From positions 62,001 to 126,000 of the forward strand of contig NZ_PCOV01000006.1 in assembly GCF_002979435.1 (NCBI RefSeq): DNA of 64,000 nucleotides. Reading direction: 5' to 3'. The notes beneath the pieces were generated by a model, which saw only the letters and a list, made by a program, of their open reading frames with translations, did not search any database and was not told the DNA's origin. The stretch comes from Microbacterium sp. MYb66. GTDB lineage: Bacteria > Actinomycetota > Actinomycetes > Actinomycetales > Microbacteriaceae. This document shows positions 56,905 to 64,000 of the stretch, piece by piece (position 1 is the first letter of the stretch; every line of letters starts with the position of its first letter). A program made the position numbers and the translations under genes.

Positions 56905-58530
56905 TCAACCGCCCCAGTGCCTCCGGACGACTCCTTCGAGGATCGACGCGAGGCCGTACAGCAGCAGGGAGGAGACGGTGATCGCCACGACGCACGCCCA
57001 GACGAACGTGTTGTCCGATCGTCCGATGGCCGACACGATCCCGTAGCCGAGGCCGTTGCCCGTCGCAAGCCACTCGGCGAGCAGAGCACCTCCGATCGCG
57101 CCGGGGATGGCGATGCGGATCGACGAGAACAGCGCCGGAAGCGCCGCGGGGATGCGGACCATCCGCATCACGGTGGGTCCTCGTCCGCCGTACACGCTGA
57201 CCAGGTCCGTCATCTGCGGCGGTGTGCTGCGCAGTCCCATGGTGAGGTTCACCAGCGCCGGGAAGAAGACCACGAGACCGCCGATCACCGAGAGCGTCAT
57301 GATGTCGCGCCCGAAGATCAGGATGACGATCGGGGCCAGCGCCACGAGCGGCACCGAACGCATCATCATCGCCAGCGGCATGATCGCGAACTCGAGCGCC
57401 GGGATCAGGACGAAGAGCATGGCGACGATGATCGCCACACCGAGCCCGGCGGTGAAGCCGATCGCCGCATGTCCGAGCGTGGTCGCGGTCTCCCCGAGGA
57501 TCTGCACGCGGTTCGACGCGGCGTCCTCCGCGGTGAAGAAGAACCCGGCGACGTCGAGCGGGCTCTTGCCGACGAAGGGCGACACGTCGAACACCCGCAG
57601 CGCGATGTCCCAGAGCGCGACGAGCACGACGACGGTGAGGAGACTCCACGCGACCGCGCGCCAGCCACCACGGCCGCGCAGGGCATCGTCGGTCGCGAAT
57701 CCGGCGGTCGTGGCTTCGGCGACGAGTCCGCCCCGGCGAGCGATCCACTGCAGTCCCCCGATCAGCGCGAACGAGCCGCCGGCGATCACCGCCGCGATCA
57801 GGGCGACCGCCCAGGTGCGCTCGACGTCCATGTTCTGCTGCGCGTTGACCATCGCGGCTCCGAGGCCCCGATCGACGCCTCCCACGTACTCGCCGAGGAT
57901 CGCACCGAGCAGTGCTCCGGGAGCAGCGATCTTGAGAGCGCTGAAGATCGACGGCAGCGCGGAGAAGAGCTGCACCTTTCGCAGTCGGGTCACCGGGCCA
58001 CCGCCGTACGCGGTCACGAGGTCGAGCGCGCGACGATCCGCGGAGCGGAATCCCAGCAGGGCGTTCACGACGGTCGTGAAGAACACGGCGAACGCGGCGA
58101 GCACGATCGCGGTTCCCGAGGGCGCTCCGCCACGGGGTGCGCCGACGAGCAGGTAGACGATCGGTCCGATGGCCACGATCGGAACGCAGTAGCTGATCAC
58201 GGCGAGCTGCACGACGAAGCGCTCCGTCACCGGGACCACCAGCGCCACGGCCGCAGCGAGCAGGCCGAGCCCCACCCCGATGCCGTAACCCTGAATGGCC
58301 TCGAGCATCGTGACCGAGGCGTTGGTCCAGTAGAAGGCGAAGCCGTCGCCGACGAGCTGGCCGATCACGGCCGGCGGCGTCGGCACCGTGCCGGCCGCCG
58401 CAAGAGGACCTGCCGCGAGCAGCCACCAGATCGCGAGGACGGCGAGCGTCCCCAGCAGCCCCATCAGCCGCGGGTCGATGCTGCGTCGACGCGACAGGGA
58501 GCCGACCGCGACCGCGACCGTCGCGCTCAT
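56905..58530 (-). CDS. Tandem-fused ABC transporter permease (two SsuC/ThiX-type domains)
   Basis: A 541-residue protein made of two complete BPD_transp_1 permease units. Copy 1 (about 1-265) has the EAA loop [21 protein letters not shown] and [20 protein letters not shown]. Copy 2 (about 290-541) has [20 protein letters not shown] and [19 protein letters not shown]. Usual relatives are single-unit and work as dimers; here one chain can form the whole channel, possibly asymmetric. The ATPase start overlaps by four bases upstream. Confidence 0.92.
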   Translation of the reverse strand: MSATVAVAVGSLSRRRSIDPRLMGLLGTLAVLAIWWLLAAGPLAAAGTVPTPPAVIGQLVGDGFAFYWTNASVTMLEAIQGYGIGVGLGLLAAAVALVVPVTERFVVQLAVISYCVPIVAIGPIVYLLVGAPRGGAPSGTAIVLAAFAVFFTTVVNALLGFRSADRRALDLVTAYGGGPVTRLRKVQLFSALPSIFSALKIAAPGALLGAILGEYVGGVDRGLGAAMVNAQQNMDVERTWAVALIAAVIAGGSFALIGGLQWIARRGGLVAEATTAGFATDDALRGRGGWRAVAWSLLTVVVLVALWDIALRVFDVSPFVGKSPLDVAGFFFTAEDAASNRVQILGETATTLGHAAIGFTAGLGVAIIVAMLFVLIPALEFAIMPLAMMMRSVPLVALAPIVILIFGRDIMTLSVIGGLVVFFPALVNLTMGLRSTPPQMTDLVSVYGGRGPTVMRMVRIPAALPALFSSIRIAIPGAIGGALLAEWLATGNGLGYGIVSAIGRSDNTFVWACVVAITVSSLLLYGLASILEGVVRRHWGG

Positions 58531-59366
58531 CGCTGCTCTCCGGCGGGCAGGCCGTTCTTCTCCTCGAAGAGCAGCTCGGTGGCGTGGTCGACGAGCTCAT
58601 GGAACTCGGGCGAACGCAGCAGCTCCGGCGTCCGCGGGCGCGGCAGGTCGATCTCGAGGATCGTCTTGACCCGTCCCGGCCGCGCACTCATCACCGCGAC
58701 CCGGTCGGCGAGGAAGATCGCCTCGGTGATGCCGTGTGTCACCAGCAGCGTCGAGGCCGGCTTCGCGGCGAGGATGCGCTGCAGCTCGAGGTTCATCCGC
58801 TGCCTGGTCATGTCGTCGAGCGCGCCGAACGGCTCGTCGAGGAGCAGCACGGACGGCTGCACGGCCAGCGCCCTGGCGATCGAGACACGCTGACGCATGC
58901 CGCCGGACAGCTGCGCCGGTCGCGCGTTCTCGAAGCCTTTGAGCCCGACGAGCCCGATCAGCTCGGTGAGCTGCTCGCGATCCACGTCCACTCCGGAGAT
59001 CTCCAGGGGCAGTCGGACGTTCGCGTACACACTGCGCCACGGCAGCAGCGCCGAGTCCTGGAACGCGATCCCCATCTGGTGCTGTGCACGGATGCGCGCC
59101 GGATCCTCGCCGTGCACGAGCGCCTCGCCCGCGCTGGGCTCGTCGAGGCCCGCGAGGATGCGCAGGATCGTGGACTTGCCGCAGCCGGACGGGCCGAGAA
59201 GGGCGAGCAGCTCGCCGCGTCCCGTCTCGAGCGAGACGTCGGAGAGAGCCGTCACCGTACCGCGTCCACGGCCGAAGGTCTTCGTGAGCCCTCTCAGAGA
59301 GAAGCCTCCGGATGCGTCGGGGACGGACGACGGCGATGCGGACAGGTCCGCCAGAGGGGCGCTCAC
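58527..59366 (-). CDS. ABC transporter ATP-binding protein (nitrate/sulfonate/HMP type)
   Basis: A 279-residue ATPase of the SsuB/TauB/ThiZ class. Walker [10 protein letters not shown], signature [15 protein letters not shown] and Walker [17 protein letters not shown]; the last is the class hallmark. The Q-loop segment [19 protein letters not shown] also fits. GTG start overlaps the stop of the binding-protein gene (GTGA). Works with the fused permease. Confidence 0.94.
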   Translation of the reverse strand: MSAPLADLSASPSSVPDASGGFSLRGLTKTFGRGRGTVTALSDVSLETGRGELLALLGPSGCGKSTILRILAGLDEPSAGEALVHGEDPARIRAQHQMGIAFQDSALLPWRSVYANVRLPLEISGVDVDREQLTELIGLVGLKGFENARPAQLSGGMRQRVSIARALAVQPSVLLLDEPFGALDDMTRQRMNLELQRILAAKPASTLLVTHGITEAIFLADRVAVMSARPGRVKTILEIDLPRPRTPELLRSPEFHELVDHATELLFEEKNGLPAGEQR

Positions 59367-60418
59367 TTGGTCACCTTCAGGAGTTCGGGGTGCTCGGCGT
59401 AGATCTCCTCGAGCAGGCTCATGTCGAACAGATCCTCGGCGGCGATGTCGACCCCCGCGAAGGAGATGGCCTCGACGTTGCGCTCGATCGCCTCTGGGGT
59501 GAGGAGGAACAGGCCCGACTCGATGCTGCTGTCCGGGTAGACATAGCCGACCTGGATCTCGGCCTGTGCAGCCTCCTTCTCGGGGTTCAGCCCGAGGTCG
59601 GCCCCGTACTCCTCCAGCGCCAGGTCGACGCCCTTCTGGGGATCGGCGACGGCCTGGGTCCACCCCTTGATCTCCGCGAGGAGGAATGCCTTCACGCGAT
59701 CGCGGTCCTCCGCGAGCGCCTCCTCCGTGACGATGAAGCTCGTACCGGCGAACGGCAACCCGTTCTCCGCGAGCGGGAGCGAGACGACCTTCTCGCCCTG
59801 CTGCTCCAGCACGATGCGCTCGTTGGTGTCGAGGCCGAAGTAGCCGTCGACCTCGCCATTGGTCAGCAGCGCCGGGTTTCCCTCAGCCGGCACGAACTCG
59901 ATCGAGTCGGGATCGATGCCGTTGGCATTGGCCAGCGCCTCGACGATGGTCTGCGCGGTACCGGCGGTCACACCGATGCGGGCACCTTCGAGATCCTCGG
60001 GCGTGCGGATCGCGGTCGGCCCGTCCATCGACAGGATGGTGAATGCATTGAGCTGATAGACGGATCCGATGATCTTCACCGGCATGCCTTCGGCCGCGAT
60101 GACGTTGGCCGTCGTGAGCGCCGTCGAGAATCCGACATCGGCTTTTCCTGAGGCGACGGAGGCCTCCACCGCCGTCGGGCCGGCGATCAGGTCGACGCTG
60201 CTGAATCCTTCGTCGAGATAGAGCCCCTCGCTGTCGGCGATGTACTCGCCGCTGTTCTGGGCGTTCTTGACGAACGAGAGCTGCAGCGCGAGATCACCGA
60301 ACGACGGCTCGCCGTCCGCGCCGGAGCCGGAGGCGGACGCGGAGCAGGAGGTCAGGGCTGCGAGCAGGGTCACCGCAGAGGCGGCGGCGAGCACGGAGCG
60401 GGTGCGGATGGACATCAT
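59363..60418 (-). CDS. NMT1/THI5-like substrate-binding lipoprotein
   Basis: A 351-residue binding protein with signal peptide and lipobox LTSC (Cys25). The mature part follows the NMT1/THI5/SsuA pattern: [48 protein letters not shown] and [20 protein letters not shown]. Known relatives bind thiamine pyrimidine, sulfonates or riboflavin. The position after a kinase and a LOG-like gene suggests a nucleoside- or pyrimidine-like ligand (inference). GAGGAG precedes ATG 60418. Confidence 0.9.
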   Translation of the reverse strand: MMSIRTRSVLAAASAVTLLAALTSCSASASGSGADGEPSFGDLALQLSFVKNAQNSGEYIADSEGLYLDEGFSSVDLIAGPTAVEASVASGKADVGFSTALTTANVIAAEGMPVKIIGSVYQLNAFTILSMDGPTAIRTPEDLEGARIGVTAGTAQTIVEALANANGIDPDSIEFVPAEGNPALLTNGEVDGYFGLDTNERIVLEQQGEKVVSLPLAENGLPFAGTSFIVTEEALAEDRDRVKAFLLAEIKGWTQAVADPQKGVDLALEEYGADLGLNPEKEAAQAEIQVGYVYPDSSIESGLFLLTPEAIERNVEAISFAGVDIAAEDLFDMSLLEEIYAEHPELLKVTK

Positions 60419-60464
60419 TGTTTCTCCTCGATCGGGGTCGGGTGTGGGAGTGGATGAGGGAGGG

Positions 60465-61043
60465 TCACGCGCCGGCGTGGCCGATGTGGGCCTGGAGTCC
60501 GCCGCTGCGCCGCGGGCGGCTGATCGCTGCGAGGGCGAGCGCGACGGCATCTGCGGGCGAGTCGACGAACTCGAGCTCGGCGCTGCGGCGTTCATCGAGC
60601 CACCGTTCGTCGACGAGCGAGTCGCGGATGCGGTCGGACCAGCCGCCGCTGCCGCGGAGAACCACGACCGGGGTGCCCACGTCGTACGCGATGGTGAGCT
60701 CGTTGAGGGTGCCGACGCCTCCGCCGATCATGACGATCGCGTCGCAGCAGCGGGCGGTGAGGATGTTGCGCATGGTACCCATGCCGGTCGGGAACGCCAC
60801 GTCGAGGTGGTCGTTGGCGTGCGTGTAGTCCGCCTGCGGCAGGAATCCGATGGTGAAGCCTCCTGCAGCCTTGGCTCCCTCGGCCGATGCGTCCATGACT
60901 CCACCGGTACCGCCGTTGACGAGTACGGCTCCGGCGTCGGCGATCAGGCGCCCCACCTCTCGCGCCGATGCGAGCAGCTCCGGAGCCAGCACGACGCCCG
61001 GTCTCGCGGCGTTGCCGATCACGCCGATCGTGGTCTTCCTCAT
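60465..61043 (-). CDS. TIGR00725/LOG-like Rossmann protein
   Basis: A 192-residue protein of the SLOG/lysine-decarboxylase-like superfamily. GGTGGVMDASAEGAKAAGG (44-62) and GGGVGTLNEL (107-116, with Glu115) correspond to the phosphate-binding and catalytic PGGxGTxxE motifs of LOG phosphoribohydrolases. Those enzymes split base from ribose 5-phosphate. TIGR00725 members are uncharacterised. ATG overlaps the kinase stop (ATGA). Confidence 0.85.
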   Translation of the reverse strand: MRKTTIGVIGNAARPGVVLAPELLASAREVGRLIADAGAVLVNGGTGGVMDASAEGAKAAGGFTIGFLPQADYTHANDHLDVAFPTGMGTMRNILTARCCDAIVMIGGGVGTLNELTIAYDVGTPVVVLRGSGGWSDRIRDSLVDERWLDERRSAELEFVDSPADAVALALAAISRPRRSGGLQAHIGHAGA

Positions 61044-62029
61044 AGGGGGGTCACTCCTTCTCGAACGCGCGCGATGCGCTGGGCAAGGTCTTCGGTGGCG
61101 GGTGCCGCCAGGTCGAGCGGGCTCGCCGCGTCGAGGGCGTAGGTCGCGTAGGCCGAGGCCTCGACGGCCGCGGACAGCAGGTCGCGTCCGGCGGCCCGCG
61201 CGGTGGCGAAGGTCCCGCAGAACACATCGCCCGCGCCCGTGGCGTCCAGGTGCTCCCCGACGGGGTACGCGGGAACAGCCCAGGCCTCGCCCGACCTCGC
61301 ATCGGAGACGAGTGCGCCGTCGGCACCGCGCTTCATCACGACGACGGGCGCGCCGTACTCGTGGAACCGTGCGACCAGATCGTGGTGGTCGACGCCGGGC
61401 GCGAAGACGTCGGTGTCCGAGCTGCTGGGAAGGAAGACGTCCACCAGGGACAGGTGGTCCTTGAGCACGGCGTCTCCGTCGCGGCGCAATTCGAAACGAG
61501 CCGGGCAGTCGACCTGGATGTCCGCTGCCCCCGCGTCGCGGAGCCCGGTCACCAGCTCGGCGAAGCGCACGGCAGGCAGGAGCCCGAGGTGCCACCGGGC
61601 AGCCCGCGTCGGGGCCAGGTCGGCGGCGGTCGGCAGCGTTGCCAGCGTGAGCGCCGGGTCACGGGTCGTGTCGGCGAACTCCGGTCGAACCGTGTCCGGG
61701 AGGACCGCGACTGCTCCGGCGGGGGCCGGCTGCGCCCGGGAGCCGTCCGGCCGATAGGCGAAGGTCACACGGGCGTTGCGCGCCGCGTCCGAGCGACGGA
61801 CACCTGAGACGTCGATACCGCGGGTGGCGATCGTCGCCAGGTCAGCCGGCGAGTAGTCTGCCCCGACGACGGCGTGCGCGACGGGGGCTCCTCCGGCAAG
61901 TACGCCCGCCCCCATGGATGCCCACAGCGCATTGCCGCCGAGCTGTCCGGTGGACCAGGTTCCATCGGCGCGGATGATCGCATCGATGGTGAAGCCGCCC
62001 ACGATGTCGACTCGGTTCTCCGACTGCAC
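61040..62029 (-). CDS. PfkB-family carbohydrate/nucleoside kinase
   Basis: A 329-residue kinase of the ribokinase superfamily. The N-terminal GG motif is TGQLGGNALWASMGAGVLAGG and the catalytic motif is DATGAGDVFCGTFATARA (Asp268 as base). Substrate could be a sugar or nucleoside hydroxyl group. GTG start preceded by AGAGGTGAG. It is the first gene of the operon, divergent from the GntR regulator. Confidence 0.92.
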   Translation of the reverse strand: MQSENRVDIVGGFTIDAIIRADGTWSTGQLGGNALWASMGAGVLAGGAPVAHAVVGADYSPADLATIATRGIDVSGVRRSDAARNARVTFAYRPDGSRAQPAPAGAVAVLPDTVRPEFADTTRDPALTLATLPTAADLAPTRAARWHLGLLPAVRFAELVTGLRDAGAADIQVDCPARFELRRDGDAVLKDHLSLVDVFLPSSSDTDVFAPGVDHHDLVARFHEYGAPVVVMKRGADGALVSDARSGEAWAVPAYPVGEHLDATGAGDVFCGTFATARAAGRDLLSAAVEASAYATYALDAASPLDLAAPATEDLAQRIARVREGVTPL

Positions 62030-62040
62030 TGTCTCACCTC

Positions 62041-62093
62041 TGTTTAAACAAACGAACTACAATGTCTATTGCTCGACAAGATACTACACATTG
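62041..62093. promoter_or_regulatory. AT-rich operator region between the GntR gene and the kinase operon
   Basis: An AT-rich stretch unlike its surroundings. It contains the palindrome TGTTTAAACA (62041-62050), the imperfect GntR/HutC-type dyad GTCTATTG..CAAGATAC (62064-62084), and the repeat CAATGT (62060-62065) with ACATTG (62088-62093). It lies where the divergent promoters must be and is the expected operator of the GntR protein. Confidence 0.6.
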
Positions 62094-62118
62094 AGACCAC
62101 GCGGAGGACTTTGCCAGA

Positions 62119-62871
62119 ATGACGATCATGAATCTCCCTCCGGTCCGCGATCGCCGTCCGCTGGCCGTGCAGGTGTACGACCGCCTGTTCGATGCCCTCT
62201 CCAACGCATCCGGCTCCCCCGCCGCCCTCCCGACGGAAGAAGAGCTGACACGCCAACTGGGCGTGAGCCGCACCACGGTCCGGCAGGCGCTGGCCCTCCT
62301 CGAGGAGGACGGCGTGATCGAGCGCGGCCCGGGGCGCCGTCGCCACGTCGCCGGAACCGCTCCGGCGCGCGCCGGCACGGTTGTCGCTCTCGAGACCATG
62401 GTCCGCGCGCCGGAGCGTATCCTCGTGCGCCGCATAGCCCGCACCCTCTCCCCCGCCACGGAGTGGAACTCGCGACTGCTCGGCATCGACCGCGGCGACG
62501 AGATCGTGACCTGGGAGAGCGAGCTGCTGATCGACGACACCGTCGTCGCCAGTGCGCTGGAGTTCATCCAGGCATCGGACGAACCGGTGACGCAGACGGA
62601 GGACGCCACGCTCTTCGCACAGCTCGGTGCCCAGTATCAAGCGAAGGCGGAACTCGCCTCGCTGCGGATCGCGCCGTACATCACCGACACGCGTCGCATC
62701 GGTCGCAGAAGACAGGGGGCGTCGCTGATCACTCTCACCTTCACCACCCGCGCCCCCGGGAAGCCGACCTATCTCGCGAAGCACGTGGTCGATCTCGACG
62801 CCGTGCCGCTCGAACTGCTGACGGGCTCAGCGGCGGCCGATGCCGAGGGAGGGGACGAGGAGACCGGCTGA
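62119..62871 (+). CDS. GntR-family (HutC subfamily) transcriptional regulator
   Basis: A 250-residue regulator. The winged helix (about 10-85) includes PLAVQVYDRLFDAL, PTEEELTRQLGVSRTTVRQAL and LLEEDGVIERGPGRRRHVAG. The UTRA ligand domain (about 95-240) has TWESELLIDDTVVASALEFI. HutC-type regulators sense the substrate or a phosphorylated intermediate of a neighbouring pathway. It is divergent from the kinase-transporter operon. GGAGGA precedes the ATG at 62119; ATG at 62128 is possible. Confidence 0.92.
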   Translation: MTIMNLPPVRDRRPLAVQVYDRLFDALSNASGSPAALPTEEELTRQLGVSRTTVRQALALLEEDGVIERGPGRRRHVAGTAPARAGTVVALETMVRAPERILVRRIARTLSPATEWNSRLLGIDRGDEIVTWESELLIDDTVVASALEFIQASDEPVTQTEDATLFAQLGAQYQAKAELASLRIAPYITDTRRIGRRRQGASLITLTFTTRAPGKPTYLAKHVVDLDAVPLELLTGSAAADAEGGDEETG

Positions 62872-62885
62872 CTCGTCCGCATGCG

Positions 62886-62926
62886 CGGAGGGCCCTGCAG
62901 CGCTTCACGCGCCGCAGGGCCCTCCG
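62886..62926. terminator. Bidirectional terminator between the GntR and ALDH genes
   Basis: A perfect 13-pair stem: CGGAGGGCCCTGC (62886-62898) and GCAGGGCCCTCCG (62914-62926). It lies between two convergent genes and is palindromic, so it can serve both. Confidence 0.8.
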
Positions 62927-62943
62927 TCGATTCGTGACAGCTG

Positions 62944-63813
62944 TTACACGAGACTCTTGGTGTGCCAGACGGTCTTCACCTCGGTGAAGGCGCCGATGCG
63001 CTCCGGGGAGGCGACGACCTCACCGGGGGCGAGGACGCGCTTCAGAGTCTCGGCGGCGGCGATCTGCATGTCGACCCAGTCGAGGTCGCCCGCACCGGCC
63101 AGGTCGAGCGCGTTCACGTCCTGATGGGACGCCAGCCACGGAGCGATCTCCGCCGGAGAGCCGGTGAGCACGTTGACGACTCCGCCGGGGACATCGCTGG
63201 TGGTCAGAACCTCGGCGAGGCTGATGGCCGAGAGCGGGTGACGCTCGCTCGCGACGACCACCACCGCGTTGCCGGCGACGAGTGCCGGCGCGACGACCGA
63301 CACCAGACCGAGCAGCGCCGAATCCTGCGGAGCGACGATCGCGACGACACCGGTCGGTTCCGGCACCGAGATGTTGAAGTACGGCCCCGACACGGGGTTC
63401 GCATTGCCCGCGACCTGCGCGTACTTGTCGCACCAGCCCGCGTACCAGACCCAGAGATCGATCGCCTCGTCCACCTGCGCTCCGGCGGCGGCGGTCGACC
63501 CGCCCTCCTGCGCGACGATCTCGTCGATGAACTGTGCGCGTCGGCCTTCGAGGACCTCGGCGACGCGGTAGAGCACCTGGCCACGGTTGTAGGCGGTCGC
63601 GCCCGACCATCCCTTGACGGCCGCGCGCGCGGCGACGACGGCATCGCGAGCATCCTTGCGGGATCCCTGCGCGGCGTTCGCGAGGAAGGCCCCCTGGGGA
63701 CTGAGCACCTCGTACGTGCGGCCGGACTCGCTCCGCGGGAAGGCCCCGCCGATCGCCAGCTTGTACGTCTTCGGAACACTGAGTCGGTTGCTGGCACTGG
63801 GTCGCTTGCTCAT
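62944..63813 (-). CDS. Truncated aldehyde dehydrogenase-family protein without catalytic Cys
   Basis: A 289-residue ALDH-fold protein covering only the N-terminal cofactor-binding part. SESGRTYEVLSPQGAFLANAA opens it, PTGVVAIVAPQDSALLGLVSVV and ALVAGNAVVVVASERHPLSAISLAEVL match the ALDH Rossmann region, and VPGGVVNVLTGS follows. It stops before the catalytic Cys domain and has only one Cys (in WCDKYAQ). It follows a full-length-looking ALDH with a four-base overlap, so it is probably a non-catalytic partner subunit and not a pseudogene. The frame is intact. Confidence 0.85.
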   Translation of the reverse strand: MSKRPSASNRLSVPKTYKLAIGGAFPRSESGRTYEVLSPQGAFLANAAQGSRKDARDAVVAARAAVKGWSGATAYNRGQVLYRVAEVLEGRRAQFIDEIVAQEGGSTAAAGAQVDEAIDLWVWYAGWCDKYAQVAGNANPVSGPYFNISVPEPTGVVAIVAPQDSALLGLVSVVAPALVAGNAVVVVASERHPLSAISLAEVLTTSDVPGGVVNVLTGSPAEIAPWLASHQDVNALDLAGAGDLDWVDMQIAAAETLKRVLAPGEVVASPERIGAFTEVKTVWHTKSLV

Positions 63814-64000
63814 GCTGCGGCTCCCTTGAGGTAGGCGGTGAGCCCCTGGCGGCCGCCCTCGCGGCCGAATCCGGACTCCTTGTAGCCGCCGAACGGGCTC
63901 GACGGATCGAAGCGGTTGAAGGTGTTGGCCCAGATCACGCCGGCACGCAGGCGATCGGCCACCGCGAGGATGCGCGAGCCCTTGTCGGACCAGATCCCTG
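63810..64000 (-). CDS. Aldehyde dehydrogenase, C-terminal end (5' part outside the window)
   Basis: Read on the minus strand from the right edge, the frame gives the typical ALDH C-terminus: RAGVIWANTFNRFDPSSPFGG followed by YKESGFGREGG and a short tail ending in KGAAA. The stop overlaps the start of the truncated ALDH gene (ATGA). About 63 residues are visible; the catalytic Cys lies off the window. Confidence 0.88.
   Translation of the reverse strand, partial: GIWSDKGSRILAVADRLRAGVIWANTFNRFDPSSPFGGYKESGFGREGGRQGLTAYLKGAAA

Noticed and set aside
62944..63813. Short ALDH gene as a frameshifted pseudogene
   Set aside because: Frame is intact, start is coupled, and a natural stop and terminator follow; more likely a genuine short form.

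Overview
The window is a high-GC stretch of actinobacterial chromosome. Gene content and order point to Microbacteriaceae, most likely Microbacterium. Evidence includes the rne-rplU-rpmA-obgE-proB-proA-nadD-rsfS string, the ileS-folC-DUF4233-ndk string, an ultrashort-stem-I T-box in front of ileS, and many leaderless genes with a TAGGCT-type -10 box six bases before the start codon. The genus assignment is inference from gene order and protein character. I see no insertion sequence, prophage or CRISPR array; the window is mostly core genome with transport and catabolic operons between.

Layout. 1-2.4 kb: end of a peptide-type ABC importer (ATPase fragment, lipoprotein binding protein). 2.4-5.8 kb: alpha/beta hydrolase, then a GH1 beta-glucosidase/MFS pair on the minus strand. 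6-10.7 kb: rpsT, then comEA-comEC-holA on the minus strand (DNA uptake proteins, polymerase III delta). 10.7-15.6 kb: a lipoprotein, then pabB-leuS. 15.6-25 kb: dedA, an App1-type phosphatase, a glycosylase-annotated protein, nagZ, an NAD(P)-binding protein, two paired membrane proteins, a DUF2804 protein behind a possible leader peptide, a flavin monooxygenase, tRNA-Ala(GGC) and small genes. 25.2-35.7 kb: a long minus-strand block for RNase E, L21, L27, ObgE, proline synthesis, NAD synthesis and ribosome silencing. 36-42.4 kb: VKOR, then ndk-DUF4233-folC-ileS read from the T-box. 42.5-48 kb: a beta-helix protein and a complete four-gene peptide-type ABC operon. 48.2-51 kb: valS and a coupled small gene. 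51-54.7 kb: an ArsR-type repressor with an unusually symmetric operator, an M3 peptidase and a GyrI-like protein. 54.7-56.8 kb: a membrane protein and clpX.

56.9-62.9 kb: the most intriguing locus. A GntR/HutC regulator is divergent from a tightly overlapping operon for a PfkB-family kinase, a TIGR00725/LOG-like protein, an NMT1/THI5-type binding protein, an ATPase and a double-length fused permease. Together these look like uptake, phosphorylation and glycosidic cleavage of an unidentified riboside-like compound. The right edge holds a truncated aldehyde dehydrogenase coupled to a second dehydrogenase that runs off the window.

Regulation visible in the sequence: about a dozen leaderless promoters, a translational T-box for ileS with two mutually exclusive helices, the ArsR operator, a GntR operator candidate and several strong hairpin terminators.
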